From contig JACRPF010000009.1 of assembly GCA_016214035.1 (NCBI GenBank), positions 62,001 to 126,000 on the forward strand: a stretch of 64,000 nucleotides of DNA, read 5' to 3'. The position numbers were made by a program, and so were the translations under genes. The notes under the pieces were generated by a model, which had not been told where the DNA came from, ran no database searches, and saw only the letters and a program-made list of their open reading frames with translations. Source of the stretch: Spirochaetota bacterium. Its GTDB lineage: Bacteria; Spirochaetota; Brachyspiria; Brachyspirales; JACRPF01. Positions 42,550-51,376 of this stretch are shown piece after piece. Position 1 is the first letter of the stretch; each line of letters opens with the position of its first letter.

Positions 42550-43677
42550 ATGAAAAAAAACGTACTGATTCTTCTTGTGACTGTATGTGCAATGTCGTTT
42601 TCTCTGCATGCCGGCCAGAAGCCCAATAAAACGCGTGTCGGTATCATCGATTTTACGACGAAAGGCGGCGTTGCAGCCTCCGACGCCGAAACGATAGGCG
42701 AAATATTCAGAAGCAAACTGGTTACCCGGGACGTGTTTGACGTGTTGGAACGCAATTCGATGAACAGTATCCTCAAAGAGCAGGAACTGCAGAATACCGG
42801 CTGTACGGAATCCTCCTGCGCTGTGCAGATAGGTAAGATCCTCAATATGGAGTACATGATCTACGGTCAGATAATGCAGGCGGCGGGAAGTTTCTATCTG
42901 ACCATCAAGATGATCCATATCGAATCGTCAAAAGCCATTATCAGCATCGACGAAAAATATAGCGGTGTCGATAACGTCATCGAGGATATGAGCTCGATAA
43001 TAAAAAAACTCACGGAGAACAGCAAGGTGCGAAAACGTGCCGAGAACATCACCGACGGCAACGGTATGCTGAAAATATCGTGCACGCCCCCGGGAGCGCA
43101 GGTTGTCGTGAACGGCCGCAAAGCGGGACAGGTGCCCATACTCATTGAGGCGAAAGCGGGTGTCTATGATATATCCATATCGTCAGACGGCTATATGTCC
43201 AAGAAATTCAAATTTACCGTTGAAGAAGGTCTGATAAACGAGATCAGCGAGACCCTGACGGCGGGTCTCGGCCTCGAGGAGGCGGAACGCAAACGCAATG
43301 ACTACTTCTGGGGCTTTGTGCGGAACAGCAGCATCACCGCATTGTGTGCCGGCGCGGCTGTGGGCTCGGTGCTCGTGGGGAATTTTTACAATGATCAGGG
43401 CGGTACGGTGTATAAGCAGTACGTCACATCGTATGCGAGCAGCGATTCCACGCAGCTGGGCGATCTGTTTCAGCAGCACTTCGATACCGCGGACACCTTT
43501 TTCTTCGCCGCGGAAAGCCTTACGGTTGCCGGCGCGGTCTTCGTGGTCTTTTCTGTCATTGACTATCTGCAGTGGAACTACTACACGGAAGCAGCGAACA
43601 AGATATCGCCGTTTACGTTCAATGTGAAGCCGATACCGTACGGCGGTACGGCGGTTTCTGTCTCCATGAAATTTTAG
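42550..43677 (+). CDS. CsgG-like exported protein with PEGA domain
   Basis: The 375-residue protein has a signal peptide, a CsgG-like/FlgO-like domain at about 28-160 (VGIIDFTTKGGVAASDA, DVLERNSMNSILKEQELQNTGC, IGKILNMEYMIYGQI), a PEGA domain at about 178-240 (CTPPGAQVVVNGRKAGQVPI) and a C-terminal part with two hydrophobic segments. The N-terminal domain is shared with the protein at 55127. It may help build an envelope or secretion structure. It heads an operon with two PKD-repeat proteins, suggesting a role in their export or anchoring. Confidence 0.82.
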   Translation: MKKNVLILLVTVCAMSFSLHAGQKPNKTRVGIIDFTTKGGVAASDAETIGEIFRSKLVTRDVFDVLERNSMNSILKEQELQNTGCTESSCAVQIGKILNMEYMIYGQIMQAAGSFYLTIKMIHIESSKAIISIDEKYSGVDNVIEDMSSIIKKLTENSKVRKRAENITDGNGMLKISCTPPGAQVVVNGRKAGQVPILIEAKAGVYDISISSDGYMSKKFKFTVEEGLINEISETLTAGLGLEEAERKRNDYFWGFVRNSSITALCAGAAVGSVLVGNFYNDQGGTVYKQYVTSYASSDSTQLGDLFQQHFDTADTFFFAAESLTVAGAVFVVFSVIDYLQWNYYTEAANKISPFTFNVKPIPYGGTAVSVSMKF

Positions 43678-43699
43678 GGAATTTGAAAGGGATATTGAG

Positions 43700-45616
43700 A
43701 TGAAGAAGGTATCACTGCTTGTTCTATTTGTCTGTGCAGTTCCGCTGATATTCGGTTCGCTTTTTTTCAACCGCAACAAGAAAACGCTGCCGGAATTCAA
43801 TCGGAATAATCCTACGGATACCAAGGCTGCGAATTATCAGAAGTATGAATCGGTAGACGCGGACGGTGACGGCTTTCCGGACTTCAAAGTGCTGCTGTCA
43901 CTGCCGTCACACACGAATGTTGTGATAGAGATAACCGGCGTACATGCGGGCATCGTGAGCAATATGGCATACACCATAAGCGGCGATCTCGAGACGGCAT
44001 CATTTGTTCCGTTTCAGAACATGTTCTCGGTGCCGAATGACCTGATCGATGTACAGACGTTCAAGCTGAAGCTGAAATTCAAGAACGGCAAGACCGCACC
44101 GGTTGTTATTAAGACGTTTACGGCGACGAACCAATATCCGATTGCGTCGTTCTATATCTTGAATGTCAACTGGACGAACAAGATGTTTATAGCGACCAAT
44201 ACCCGCGATCCCGACGATTCGGAATTATATTATGCGTGGGATGTTAACGGTGATGGAGTTATCGATTTTGACTTCAATACCAACACAACCCTGACGCATA
44301 TCTTTACTGCATTCGGGACGAGTAACGTGACGTTGTTCGTCAAAGATAACCATAATTATACGAACAGCGTCATGAGAGTATGCACCAATACGAATATAGC
44401 GCCTGTGGCCTCATTCACGATATCGAATGTGAACACGACGAACAAGATATTCAACGCATCGGCGAGTTATGATCCCGACGGCTCAATAGTGGGGTATGCA
44501 TGGGATTTTGACGGTAACGGCAGTATCGATACGGGTTTCTCGCTTGCGTACAGGATAATCACGAACGATTACACGACCTTCGGCACAAACGGCGTTGTGC
44601 TGTATGTGTCCGATCTGTTCTCCACGAATTGCGTTACCAATCCCTGCTATCATACGAATAATGCACCCACGGCGTTATTTACGGTAACCCCTTCAAGCGG
44701 AAGCACGAATACGGTGTTTGTATTTAATGCAAGCGCAAGTACCGACCCCGAAGGGAATATTGCTTCATATCAGTGGGATTTCAACGGAGACGGGACCTAT
44801 GAGGTTGATGTTGCCAGCAATACGTATGCGACCAATTTTACCAACGCAACCAACACATATCAGATTGTCCTGAAAGTGGTTGATGCCGAAGAACTTTTCA
44901 GCTTAAAGACTAACAGTGTAGTGGTGAGCGGCGTGGATCCGGGGCTTCTGCTTCATAACAAACTTGATGACGGGACATCAGTGTCGAACAGTGTTGTCGG
45001 TCCCAACGGCGTTATTTCAGGATCTGTTGCGTTTGAAAGTGCAAAGTACGGTAATGGTGTTGTGAGGAAAAGCACCACCGGTCATATAAAGTTTCCCGAC
45101 AGCATACTGACCGCGGTCATGGACCGGGGGGCATATGAATTATGGATAGTACCAAAAGTCACGCAGACTGTGCCGTACAGCTACGGTGAGATTGGTTTCC
45201 TGAATGGAACGTACGGGTGGGTAAATGACATCATTTTTTCATGGGCCGATTCTGCCGGAAACGGCGGGTTGACAGCGTACTTCTGCTACAAGGGGCCAGG
45301 TGATACATCGCAATCATTATGTGTAACAGAAACCGCGCAGTTTATTGCAACCATCGGGCAGGCATATCACGTTGCTTTGGTATGGGATCGTGCGGGAATT
45401 GCCGGCAGTTCAGATGCCGTAAGAATTCTCAGGGACGGTGTTGTCGTTGCATCGACGACGTCGACGTGGGCATCTGTTGGCCGCTCATTTCCCGGCACGA
45501 ATATCAGTGTCGGCGGATGGGGGCCTGACTCGGCGAATTATGATAAGATCAAGATTGACAATGTTAAATTCTACAATTATGCAAAGACCAACTTTTCAGA
45601 CAGGTTCACGGAGTAA
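43700..45616 (+). CDS. Secreted PKD-repeat protein with LamG-like C-terminus, paralogue A
   Basis: The 638-residue protein has a signal sequence (LLVLFVCAVPLIFGSLFF), a conserved N-terminal module with an Asp-rich turn (VDADGDGFPDF), three PKD-like repeats (NQYPIASFYI, NIAPVASFTI and NNAPTALFTV starts; WDFDGNGSID and WDFNGDGTYE cores) and a concanavalin/LamG-like C-terminal domain ending VKFYNYAKTNFSDRFTE. Asn and Thr are very frequent. PKD and LamG domains mediate adhesion or carbohydrate binding at the cell surface. The next gene is its paralogue 5 bp downstream. Confidence 0.85.
   Translation: MKKVSLLVLFVCAVPLIFGSLFFNRNKKTLPEFNRNNPTDTKAANYQKYESVDADGDGFPDFKVLLSLPSHTNVVIEITGVHAGIVSNMAYTISGDLETASFVPFQNMFSVPNDLIDVQTFKLKLKFKNGKTAPVVIKTFTATNQYPIASFYILNVNWTNKMFIATNTRDPDDSELYYAWDVNGDGVIDFDFNTNTTLTHIFTAFGTSNVTLFVKDNHNYTNSVMRVCTNTNIAPVASFTISNVNTTNKIFNASASYDPDGSIVGYAWDFDGNGSIDTGFSLAYRIITNDYTTFGTNGVVLYVSDLFSTNCVTNPCYHTNNAPTALFTVTPSSGSTNTVFVFNASASTDPEGNIASYQWDFNGDGTYEVDVASNTYATNFTNATNTYQIVLKVVDAEELFSLKTNSVVVSGVDPGLLLHNKLDDGTSVSNSVVGPNGVISGSVAFESAKYGNGVVRKSTTGHIKFPDSILTAVMDRGAYELWIVPKVTQTVPYSYGEIGFLNGTYGWVNDIIFSWADSAGNGGLTAYFCYKGPGDTSQSLCVTETAQFIATIGQAYHVALVWDRAGIAGSSDAVRILRDGVVVASTTSTWASVGRSFPGTNISVGGWGPDSANYDKIKIDNVKFYNYAKTNFSDRFTE
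43739..43872 (+). repeat. Duplicated DNA segment, copy in paralogue A
   Basis: About 130 bp encoding the FFNRNKKTLPEFNRNN and VDADGDGFPDF region are almost identical to 45661-45794, with only a handful of mismatches, showing recent duplication or gene conversion. Confidence 0.85.
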
Positions 45617-45621
45617 AGCCA

Positions 45622-47790
45622 ATGAAAAAAACATTGCTGGTAATTCTTTTCACGGGTGTTGTGCCGCTGATATTCGGTTCGCTTTTTTTCAACCGTAACA
45701 AGAAAACGCTGCCGGAATTCAATCGGAACAATCCTACGGATACCAAGGCCGTGAATTATCAGAAGTATGAATCGGTAGACGCGGACGGCGACGGGTTTCC
45801 CGATTTTACGGTGCAGTTATCGCTGCCTTCGCGCACAAATGTGAAGGTGGAAATTGCCGGCGTCCATTCCGGCATTGTCAGCAATATGGCGTATACTATC
45901 AGCGGTGATCTGGATGTCGCCGCGTTCGTTCCATTCCAGAACACCTTTTATGTGTATAACGACCAGATAGAAAGTCTCACGTTCAAGTTGAAGTTGAAAT
46001 TCAAGAACGGAAAGGTCGCTCCCGCCGTACTGAAGCCTTTCGTCGCGACAAATCAATATCCGGTTGCATCGTTTTTCATCTCGAATATCGATTGGACAAA
46101 CAAGGTGTTTGTTGCTACGAATTCGATAGACCCCGACGATACTGAATTGTATTATGCGTGGGATTTTGACGGCGGCGGCATTGATACCGGTTTCAGCACG
46201 ATTGCATCGGCGTCGAATACGTATCCTTCATTCGGATCAAATTATGTAGTATTGTATGTGAGGGATAAATTCGGATATTCGAACGCAGTTTCGAATATGT
46301 GCATCCGTACGAACAATCCTCCCGTGGCATTGTTTACAATATCGAACGTCAACTGGACGAACAAGATATTCGATGCATCTACAAGTTATGACCCGGACAA
46401 CGGCGCGACGCTGACGTATGCGTGGGATACCAATGCGGACGGCACCGCAGACACGTCCTTTATTGCCGGCAATAAGGTTTTTCCGTTTTATTTCACCACA
46501 CTCGGATCGAATGATATTGTTCTGTTCGTATCAGACGGAATAGCTACGAACAGGTCAACGAACGCGTGTCTGCGCACAAATGCTGCTCCGGCGGCATTGT
46601 TCACGATATCGAATGTGAACACGACGAACAAGGTGTTCAATGCGTCGCTGAGCTCTGATTCCGACGGTTCCATCACCGGCTACGCATGGGATTACGACGG
46701 AGTCGCCGGCATCGACACGCCTTTCACGCTCGCGAACAGGATATTCACGAATTTTTATCAGTCGTTCGGCCAGAATACCGTTACGCTGTACGTAAAAGAC
46801 CAGTTCGAGACGAATACTTCAAGTCAGGTGTGCATTTATACGAACACGGGGCCGACGGCATCGTTCACCGTAACACCGTCGAGCGGAAGTACGAACACAG
46901 TGTTCGCGTTCAATGCGAGCGGCAGCATTGACTTAGAAGAAAATATCATGTCGAATCAGTGGGATTTCAACGGAGACGGTACATATGAAGTATCCGTGTC
47001 CAGTAACACGTATGGCACAAATTTCACCAATGCCAATACATACCAGATCATCCTGAAAGTTATAGACGCGGGCGGATTGTTCAGTCTGAAGACGAATACT
47101 GTAGTGGTTTCTGCGATTGACACGAGTCTGATACTATGGAATAAACTGGATAGCTCATCATCGTTTTCAAACAGCGAGGTTGGTTCCAACGGATGGTTTA
47201 TCGGGAATTCTTCATACTATTCGTTTGCTGCCGGCAAGTTTAATAACGGTTTGCAGATGACCGGATATTTTGATTGTGCAAACAAGGCTGTTTTTCCCGG
47301 CTCGGTGGTGAGTAACAAAAAGCAGTGCATTGAATTCTGGTATAAAAAGACAGGGGCATGGCAGTCAGGTGCCGGTGCGGATCTTTTCTGTCAGGGGGTA
47401 CCCGGTTCGCCGAATCAAAATATTGAAGGATGCATATCTACGGGATATTCCGGCAACTACGAGCTGAGATTCGGCTACGCCGGGACGCATCTGTATTCAA
47501 GCTTTTATAATAGCAATTTCATCAGTAATCAGAACTATCATCTTGCCTTCGTCTGGGATGAGGACGGCATAGGCGGCGGTTCAAATAAAATACGCATTTA
47601 TGTTGATGGCGTGCTCGTTGGTGCAACAAATTACGGGGTTGCACGCAATGTCGAATTGTCTCAGCCGTTCGTTGTTGGCGATATTCATGCCACCAGCGGA
47701 TGGCCCGAGTGGTGTGCACAGGGTGTTATAGATAATCTTAAAATATGGAATTACGCAAAGACGAACTTTTCCGACAGGTTCTCGGAATAG
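45622..47790 (+). CDS. Secreted PKD-repeat protein with LamG-like C-terminus, paralogue B
   Basis: The 722-residue paralogue has the same plan but four PKD-like repeats (NQYPVASFFI, NNPPVALFTI, NAAPAALFTI and NTGPTASFTV starts) and a LamG-like end closing with LKIWNYAKTNFSDRFSE. The N-terminal 45 mature residues are nearly identical to paralogue A, while the LamG part has diverged. GGAG lies 8 bp before the ATG. It is probably a surface or extracellular binding protein. The closing motif is shared by both and may be a sorting or structural signal. Confidence 0.85.
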   Translation: MKKTLLVILFTGVVPLIFGSLFFNRNKKTLPEFNRNNPTDTKAVNYQKYESVDADGDGFPDFTVQLSLPSRTNVKVEIAGVHSGIVSNMAYTISGDLDVAAFVPFQNTFYVYNDQIESLTFKLKLKFKNGKVAPAVLKPFVATNQYPVASFFISNIDWTNKVFVATNSIDPDDTELYYAWDFDGGGIDTGFSTIASASNTYPSFGSNYVVLYVRDKFGYSNAVSNMCIRTNNPPVALFTISNVNWTNKIFDASTSYDPDNGATLTYAWDTNADGTADTSFIAGNKVFPFYFTTLGSNDIVLFVSDGIATNRSTNACLRTNAAPAALFTISNVNTTNKVFNASLSSDSDGSITGYAWDYDGVAGIDTPFTLANRIFTNFYQSFGQNTVTLYVKDQFETNTSSQVCIYTNTGPTASFTVTPSSGSTNTVFAFNASGSIDLEENIMSNQWDFNGDGTYEVSVSSNTYGTNFTNANTYQIILKVIDAGGLFSLKTNTVVVSAIDTSLILWNKLDSSSSFSNSEVGSNGWFIGNSSYYSFAAGKFNNGLQMTGYFDCANKAVFPGSVVSNKKQCIEFWYKKTGAWQSGAGADLFCQGVPGSPNQNIEGCISTGYSGNYELRFGYAGTHLYSSFYNSNFISNQNYHLAFVWDEDGIGGGSNKIRIYVDGVLVGATNYGVARNVELSQPFVVGDIHATSGWPEWCAQGVIDNLKIWNYAKTNFSDRFSE
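45661..45794 (+). repeat. Duplicated DNA segment, copy in paralogue B
   Basis: Partner of 43739-43872; the near-identity extends from the signal-peptide end into the Asp-rich turn. Confidence 0.85.
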
Positions 47791-47804
47791 GGAGTAAGAC
47801 GAAA

Positions 47805-48704
47805 CTACTCAGTTCCGGTATGCGCGTTCCGGCGTGATGACGCCCGATAGTTACGCGGACTGGTTTTCATGAACCGTCTGAAACACCGTGCGAAGTAATT
47901 GCTGTCCGAAAAACCGCTGTCGTATGCGATATCCGTGATGGTGCGGTCTGTCTCGGCAAGATCCGCGGCCGCCGCGTGCACCCGGAGACGCATGCAATAA
48001 TCCGTCGGGTTCATCCCGTAATGTCTGAGAAAGAGCCGGCGTACATGGCGCGTCGAAACGCCCGCGGCGTCCGTGAGGTCCTCGGTTGAGAATGCCGAAC
48101 GGAAATGCTCCTCAATGAAACTTGCCGCTCTCGCAGCCGCATGAACGCCTGACGCGTCACCGCCCCGTGCCGTATACGCGCGTGAAAGATATGCCGTCAA
48201 TTCAAAAAAAAGACCCGTCACCACGGCCTCATATCCGCTGGCACGGGTAACATATTCCTGTTCCATGCGTGCGAGCTGCCGCTCGGTCCAAAGACGTCCG
48301 GCGGCAGTGAGATGCACCACCGGCATTACGGAGCGCGATCGCGGCCCGATGAGGAAGAGCGCCTGATACCCCGGCAGCGTCCTGAGCGATGAAGCAACCG
48401 GAGCGAGCAGCGCCGGATCGTATTCAACGTTCCACAGTGACAGCGCCCGGGGCGATATGAAACCGTGCGACCGGTCGCCGGTGAATACATAGACGTCGCC
48501 TGCTTTGATGAACTGATCGCTCCCGTCAACGCGATGCGTGGCCGTGCCGCCGGTGATGATGACTATCTCATGAAAGGCGTGGGTGTGCTCCGTAAAATCG
48601 GCGTTGAGTTTTGCCCGCTGGATGATGAAGCGGAACTGCTTTGTCATCTGTTCGGCGGTGAAGACGAAGCGTTTATTTTTGAGGCGCGTCGGTGTAAATG
48701 CCAT
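47805..48704 (-). CDS. AraC-family transcriptional regulator
   Basis: The 299-residue regulator has an N-terminal cupin (EHTHAFHEIVIITGGTATHRV, KAGDVYVFTGDRSHGF) and a C-terminal AraC double HTH (LTDAAGVSTRHVRRLFLRHYG and ITDIAYDSGFSDSNYFARCFRRFMKTSPRNYR). It is divergent from the UroD-like gene at 48794, its likely target. A TTGACA 17 bp from CACTAT lies so close that the start codon is about at the transcription start. No ribosome site is visible. Confidence 0.9.
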   Translation of the reverse strand: MAFTPTRLKNKRFVFTAEQMTKQFRFIIQRAKLNADFTEHTHAFHEIVIITGGTATHRVDGSDQFIKAGDVYVFTGDRSHGFISPRALSLWNVEYDPALLAPVASSLRTLPGYQALFLIGPRSRSVMPVVHLTAAGRLWTERQLARMEQEYVTRASGYEAVVTGLFFELTAYLSRAYTARGGDASGVHAAARAASFIEEHFRSAFSTEDLTDAAGVSTRHVRRLFLRHYGMNPTDYCMRLRVHAAAADLAETDRTITDIAYDSGFSDSNYFARCFRRFMKTSPRNYRASSRRNAHTGTE

Positions 48705-48710
48705 GTCCGT

Positions 48711-48739
48711 ATAGTGCTATATTATGTCCGAAATGTCAA
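48711..48739 (-). promoter_or_regulatory. Promoter of the 47805 AraC gene, leaderless arrangement
   Basis: Minus-strand TTGACA (48739-48734), 17 bp and a weak CACTAT (48716-48711) are seen. The ATG at 48704 begins 6 bp after it. TATACG at 48713-48708 is an alternative -10 with 20-bp spacing. Confidence 0.4.
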
Positions 48740-48793
48740 GGAACGGTACGCCCGCGGTGCGTAGTATATGCGTGTATGATAATGGAGCAGGCC

Positions 48794-49888
48794 ATGGACA
48801 AGCGTAGTGAAAACAACAAAGCGTTTCTCACGAACATCTACCGCAAAGGTCCGTTCACACGGCACGGATTCTATGCGAAGCCGGCAGAATACGGCATTGC
48901 AGAACTTCCGGACGGTGATTATACGCTGTCCGATAAACCCGTGACGGAGTGGGTGCCGTATTTCGCCGAGAATTACCGGCGCGAGATTGAGATGCTGGAG
49001 TCGGCCGGCGGCGATATTGTCCCGCAGGCGCGCGCGAGCACCGCAACGCATATCTATGCGGCGGCGTTCGGGGCAAAAGTGCATGCATACCGGGGGATGA
49101 ATACGAATCCCGCGGCCATGCCGTTCATCACGAACGGTGAGGAGGCTGACAGGCTCGAAGAACCTGATATCTGGAAATCGCCCACGCTCTACCGTATATT
49201 CGAGATGAACCGGGCGCTCCAGCGGGAACTGGGTCATGATGTGCCGCTTGGTCCGCCGGATCTGCAGAGCGGATTCGATATCATGTCGCAGATCTGGGAT
49301 AAGACTGACCTGTTCTGCTCAATGGTACTGCCGGATAAAAAGGAGGCGGTGCACCGGCTCAACGAAAAATGCGCGCGACTGTTGAAAAAGGTGATTGCCG
49401 AGCTCAGGAAGGAATTCCCGACAATGCAGGTGTGTCATTGTCCGGGCGCGTGGACGCCGCCGGAGATGGGGCCGTGGCTTTCGAATGACGAGTGCGGCGA
49501 ATTCGGCCCCGACCTTTTCGAGGAATACTGCATGCCGGAACTTGTCGATCTGTCAACTGCGTTCGGCGGACTCGGCATGCATTGCTGCGCCAAGGCAGAG
49601 CATCAGTTCGAGAACTTCATGAAGATACCGAATTTCTACGGATTCAACCGCGTGGCGAGCAAGAATACGCGCGGCTATAAGGCGATGCTGGAGTATTTCA
49701 AGGATGCATCAGCTCCGGTGCTGGTGTTCGGATGGCTTGATGACGAGACCACCGAGTGGTTCATCGCCAACGCCCCCGAAGGCGTGCGCTGCATATTCAC
49801 GCAGCTCGGCGCATCATCGGAAAATGCGAAACGCTGGCTTGACCGGATGACGGCCGTGAGCGCTACTCGAGTGTCTTCACGCGCCTAA
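48794..49888 (+). CDS. UroD-family protein
   Basis: The 364-residue protein has a UroD-type barrel with DVPLGPPDLQSGFDIMSQIW, CHCPGAWTPPEMGPWLSNDECGEFGPDLFEEY and GMHCCAKAEHQ, where the HCC motif takes the place of the HxC metal site. Its function is unknown, but it is related to the cluster proteins at 35784 and 37706. The start at 48794 has GGAG at 6 bp; ATGs at 48776 and 48782 lack a site. It is divergent from an AraC regulator. Its end overlaps the convergent nucleotidase gene by 26 bp. Confidence 0.82.
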   Translation: MDKRSENNKAFLTNIYRKGPFTRHGFYAKPAEYGIAELPDGDYTLSDKPVTEWVPYFAENYRREIEMLESAGGDIVPQARASTATHIYAAAFGAKVHAYRGMNTNPAAMPFITNGEEADRLEEPDIWKSPTLYRIFEMNRALQRELGHDVPLGPPDLQSGFDIMSQIWDKTDLFCSMVLPDKKEAVHRLNEKCARLLKKVIAELRKEFPTMQVCHCPGAWTPPEMGPWLSNDECGEFGPDLFEEYCMPELVDLSTAFGGLGMHCCAKAEHQFENFMKIPNFYGFNRVASKNTRGYKAMLEYFKDASAPVLVFGWLDDETTEWFIANAPEGVRCIFTQLGASSENAKRWLDRMTAVSATRVSSRA

Positions 49889-51224
49889 CATGGTCAGCAA
49901 TAAGCGTTTCCATGCGCCGCGCTTCAGTGCGGTACGGCACACGCTGTATGTCTTTTATCCGCGAGAAAGCGAACTCCGTCATAGTGACCGTATAAAGCAC
50001 CGCATCATCTATCGACTGCGGAATGGATGCGAACATATCCCCCCGGGATGCCGCTGCGCGTAATTGCTTTCCGCTCAGCGAGAGCACGATAACACCGCTG
50101 CGCCAGGGATGCATACGGACGATGCCGGTGAATGTCACCGGTCCCGGAGCTAGACCACCGGTTATCGAGCCGCGGTCGATTATCGCCGCATCGGCTTTCA
50201 TTTCACTCATGATAGCCGACGCTGCAAGCACGCCCGCCGGGCTTTCACCTTTCGGATTGTGCGGAAACGCTTTCACCGCGGTTGCGAGCGTTTCAGTGCT
50301 CATGGTGCGGTAGGTCAATAGCAGCTCGAGGGTTGCGGGGTCTTCCGGAATATGTTCATCAACGGGTATCAGCGTTCCCGTCGCGGTGACCTTCGGGGGG
50401 ACGGACGCATTACCGGCAGTATCGACGACGATATCCACGCGCCCGAGATAGGCGTAATGTTCGCCCGCTTGTGCGATGAGTACCGTATTCGATGATGCCG
50501 GGATTCCCGACATGGTATATGCAGGGGATATCACCGTATGCGAGTGCCCGCCGATGATAACATTGATCGCGGCATTCGATGCGAGACGCCGGTCTTCATC
50601 GAAACCGATGTGCGTGAGCGCTACGATGAGGTCGTTCGCCGCGAGCTCGGGGCAGAGCGTTTGCGCGCAATCCACCGCGTTCTGCATGGCGAGTCCCTTT
50701 GAGCCGGGATTTTCAAGGCGTATGAAACATAATCCCAGGAGCGCCGTTCTGATGCCGCCGATATTCGTTATGATGTACGGCGGAAACAAACGCGCTCCGT
50801 TCGATATGAAGGTGATATTCGCACCGAGAAACGGTGTTTTCGCGAGGCGTGAAAAACGAAGCAGATCGTCTGCGCCGCCGTAGAAGTCACCGTTGCCGGG
50901 GATATACGCGTCGCATCCGAGCGCATCCAGGACTGCGAGATTGGCAGCGCCGCCGGAAACGACGGTCATCGCGTCACCCCGGGAGAGCGTGTCGCCGGTG
51001 TGAAAGAACAGCACCGGCGCGTCGTTGGAGGCGCGTATCGCTTTCACGAGTGTGGCAATACGCGCCGCGCCACCGATGTTGGTTCCGTTATACACGAACG
51101 GGTCAAGGTGTCCGTGCGTATCGTTGATATGGAGTATCGTTATTTTCCGCGGCAACGCATGAACGGTAGAAACAGACGCGAACACGCAGAGGATGATGGC
51201 TGCAATAACTGATTTCCGGCGCAT
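49863..51224 (-). CDS. 5'-nucleotidase/UshA-family metallophosphoesterase, atypical active site
   Basis: The 453-residue protein has a signal peptide (MRRKSVIAAIILCVFASVSTVHA), a calcineurin-like metallophosphatase domain (ILHINDTHGHLDP, FFHTGDTLSRG, GGHSHTV) and the C-terminal 5'-nucleotidase domain (RGSITGGLAPGPVTF, VLSLSGKQLRAAA). The normally invariant GNHE/GNHD motif reads PGNGDFYGG, so the catalytic histidine is glycine. It would be periplasmic. Activity may be lost or changed. AAGGTG precedes the ATG; a GTG at 51230 is an alternative start. Confidence 0.87.
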   Translation of the reverse strand: MRRKSVIAAIILCVFASVSTVHALPRKITILHINDTHGHLDPFVYNGTNIGGAARIATLVKAIRASNDAPVLFFHTGDTLSRGDAMTVVSGGAANLAVLDALGCDAYIPGNGDFYGGADDLLRFSRLAKTPFLGANITFISNGARLFPPYIITNIGGIRTALLGLCFIRLENPGSKGLAMQNAVDCAQTLCPELAANDLIVALTHIGFDEDRRLASNAAINVIIGGHSHTVISPAYTMSGIPASSNTVLIAQAGEHYAYLGRVDIVVDTAGNASVPPKVTATGTLIPVDEHIPEDPATLELLLTYRTMSTETLATAVKAFPHNPKGESPAGVLAASAIMSEMKADAAIIDRGSITGGLAPGPVTFTGIVRMHPWRSGVIVLSLSGKQLRAAASRGDMFASIPQSIDDAVLYTVTMTEFAFSRIKDIQRVPYRTEARRMETLIADHVRRVKTLE

Positions 51225-51253
51225 ACACACACCTTATATAAAAATATGCCGGT

Positions 51254-51282
51254 ACTATATATCAAAGATGCACTTGATGCAA
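51254..51282 (-). promoter_or_regulatory. Sigma70-like promoter of the nucleotidase-like gene
   Basis: Minus-strand TTGCAT (51282-51277), 17 bp and TATAGT (51259-51254) are seen, about 30 bp before the start codon. Confidence 0.55.
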
Positions 51283-51376
51283 TCACACTGCGGTGAATTC
51301 GCGGACGCGTACCCGAAAAAGATCATCGCGTTCCGTGTGGTCAACGTTTCATCGGATTCGGTCAGCCGGACGGCTG

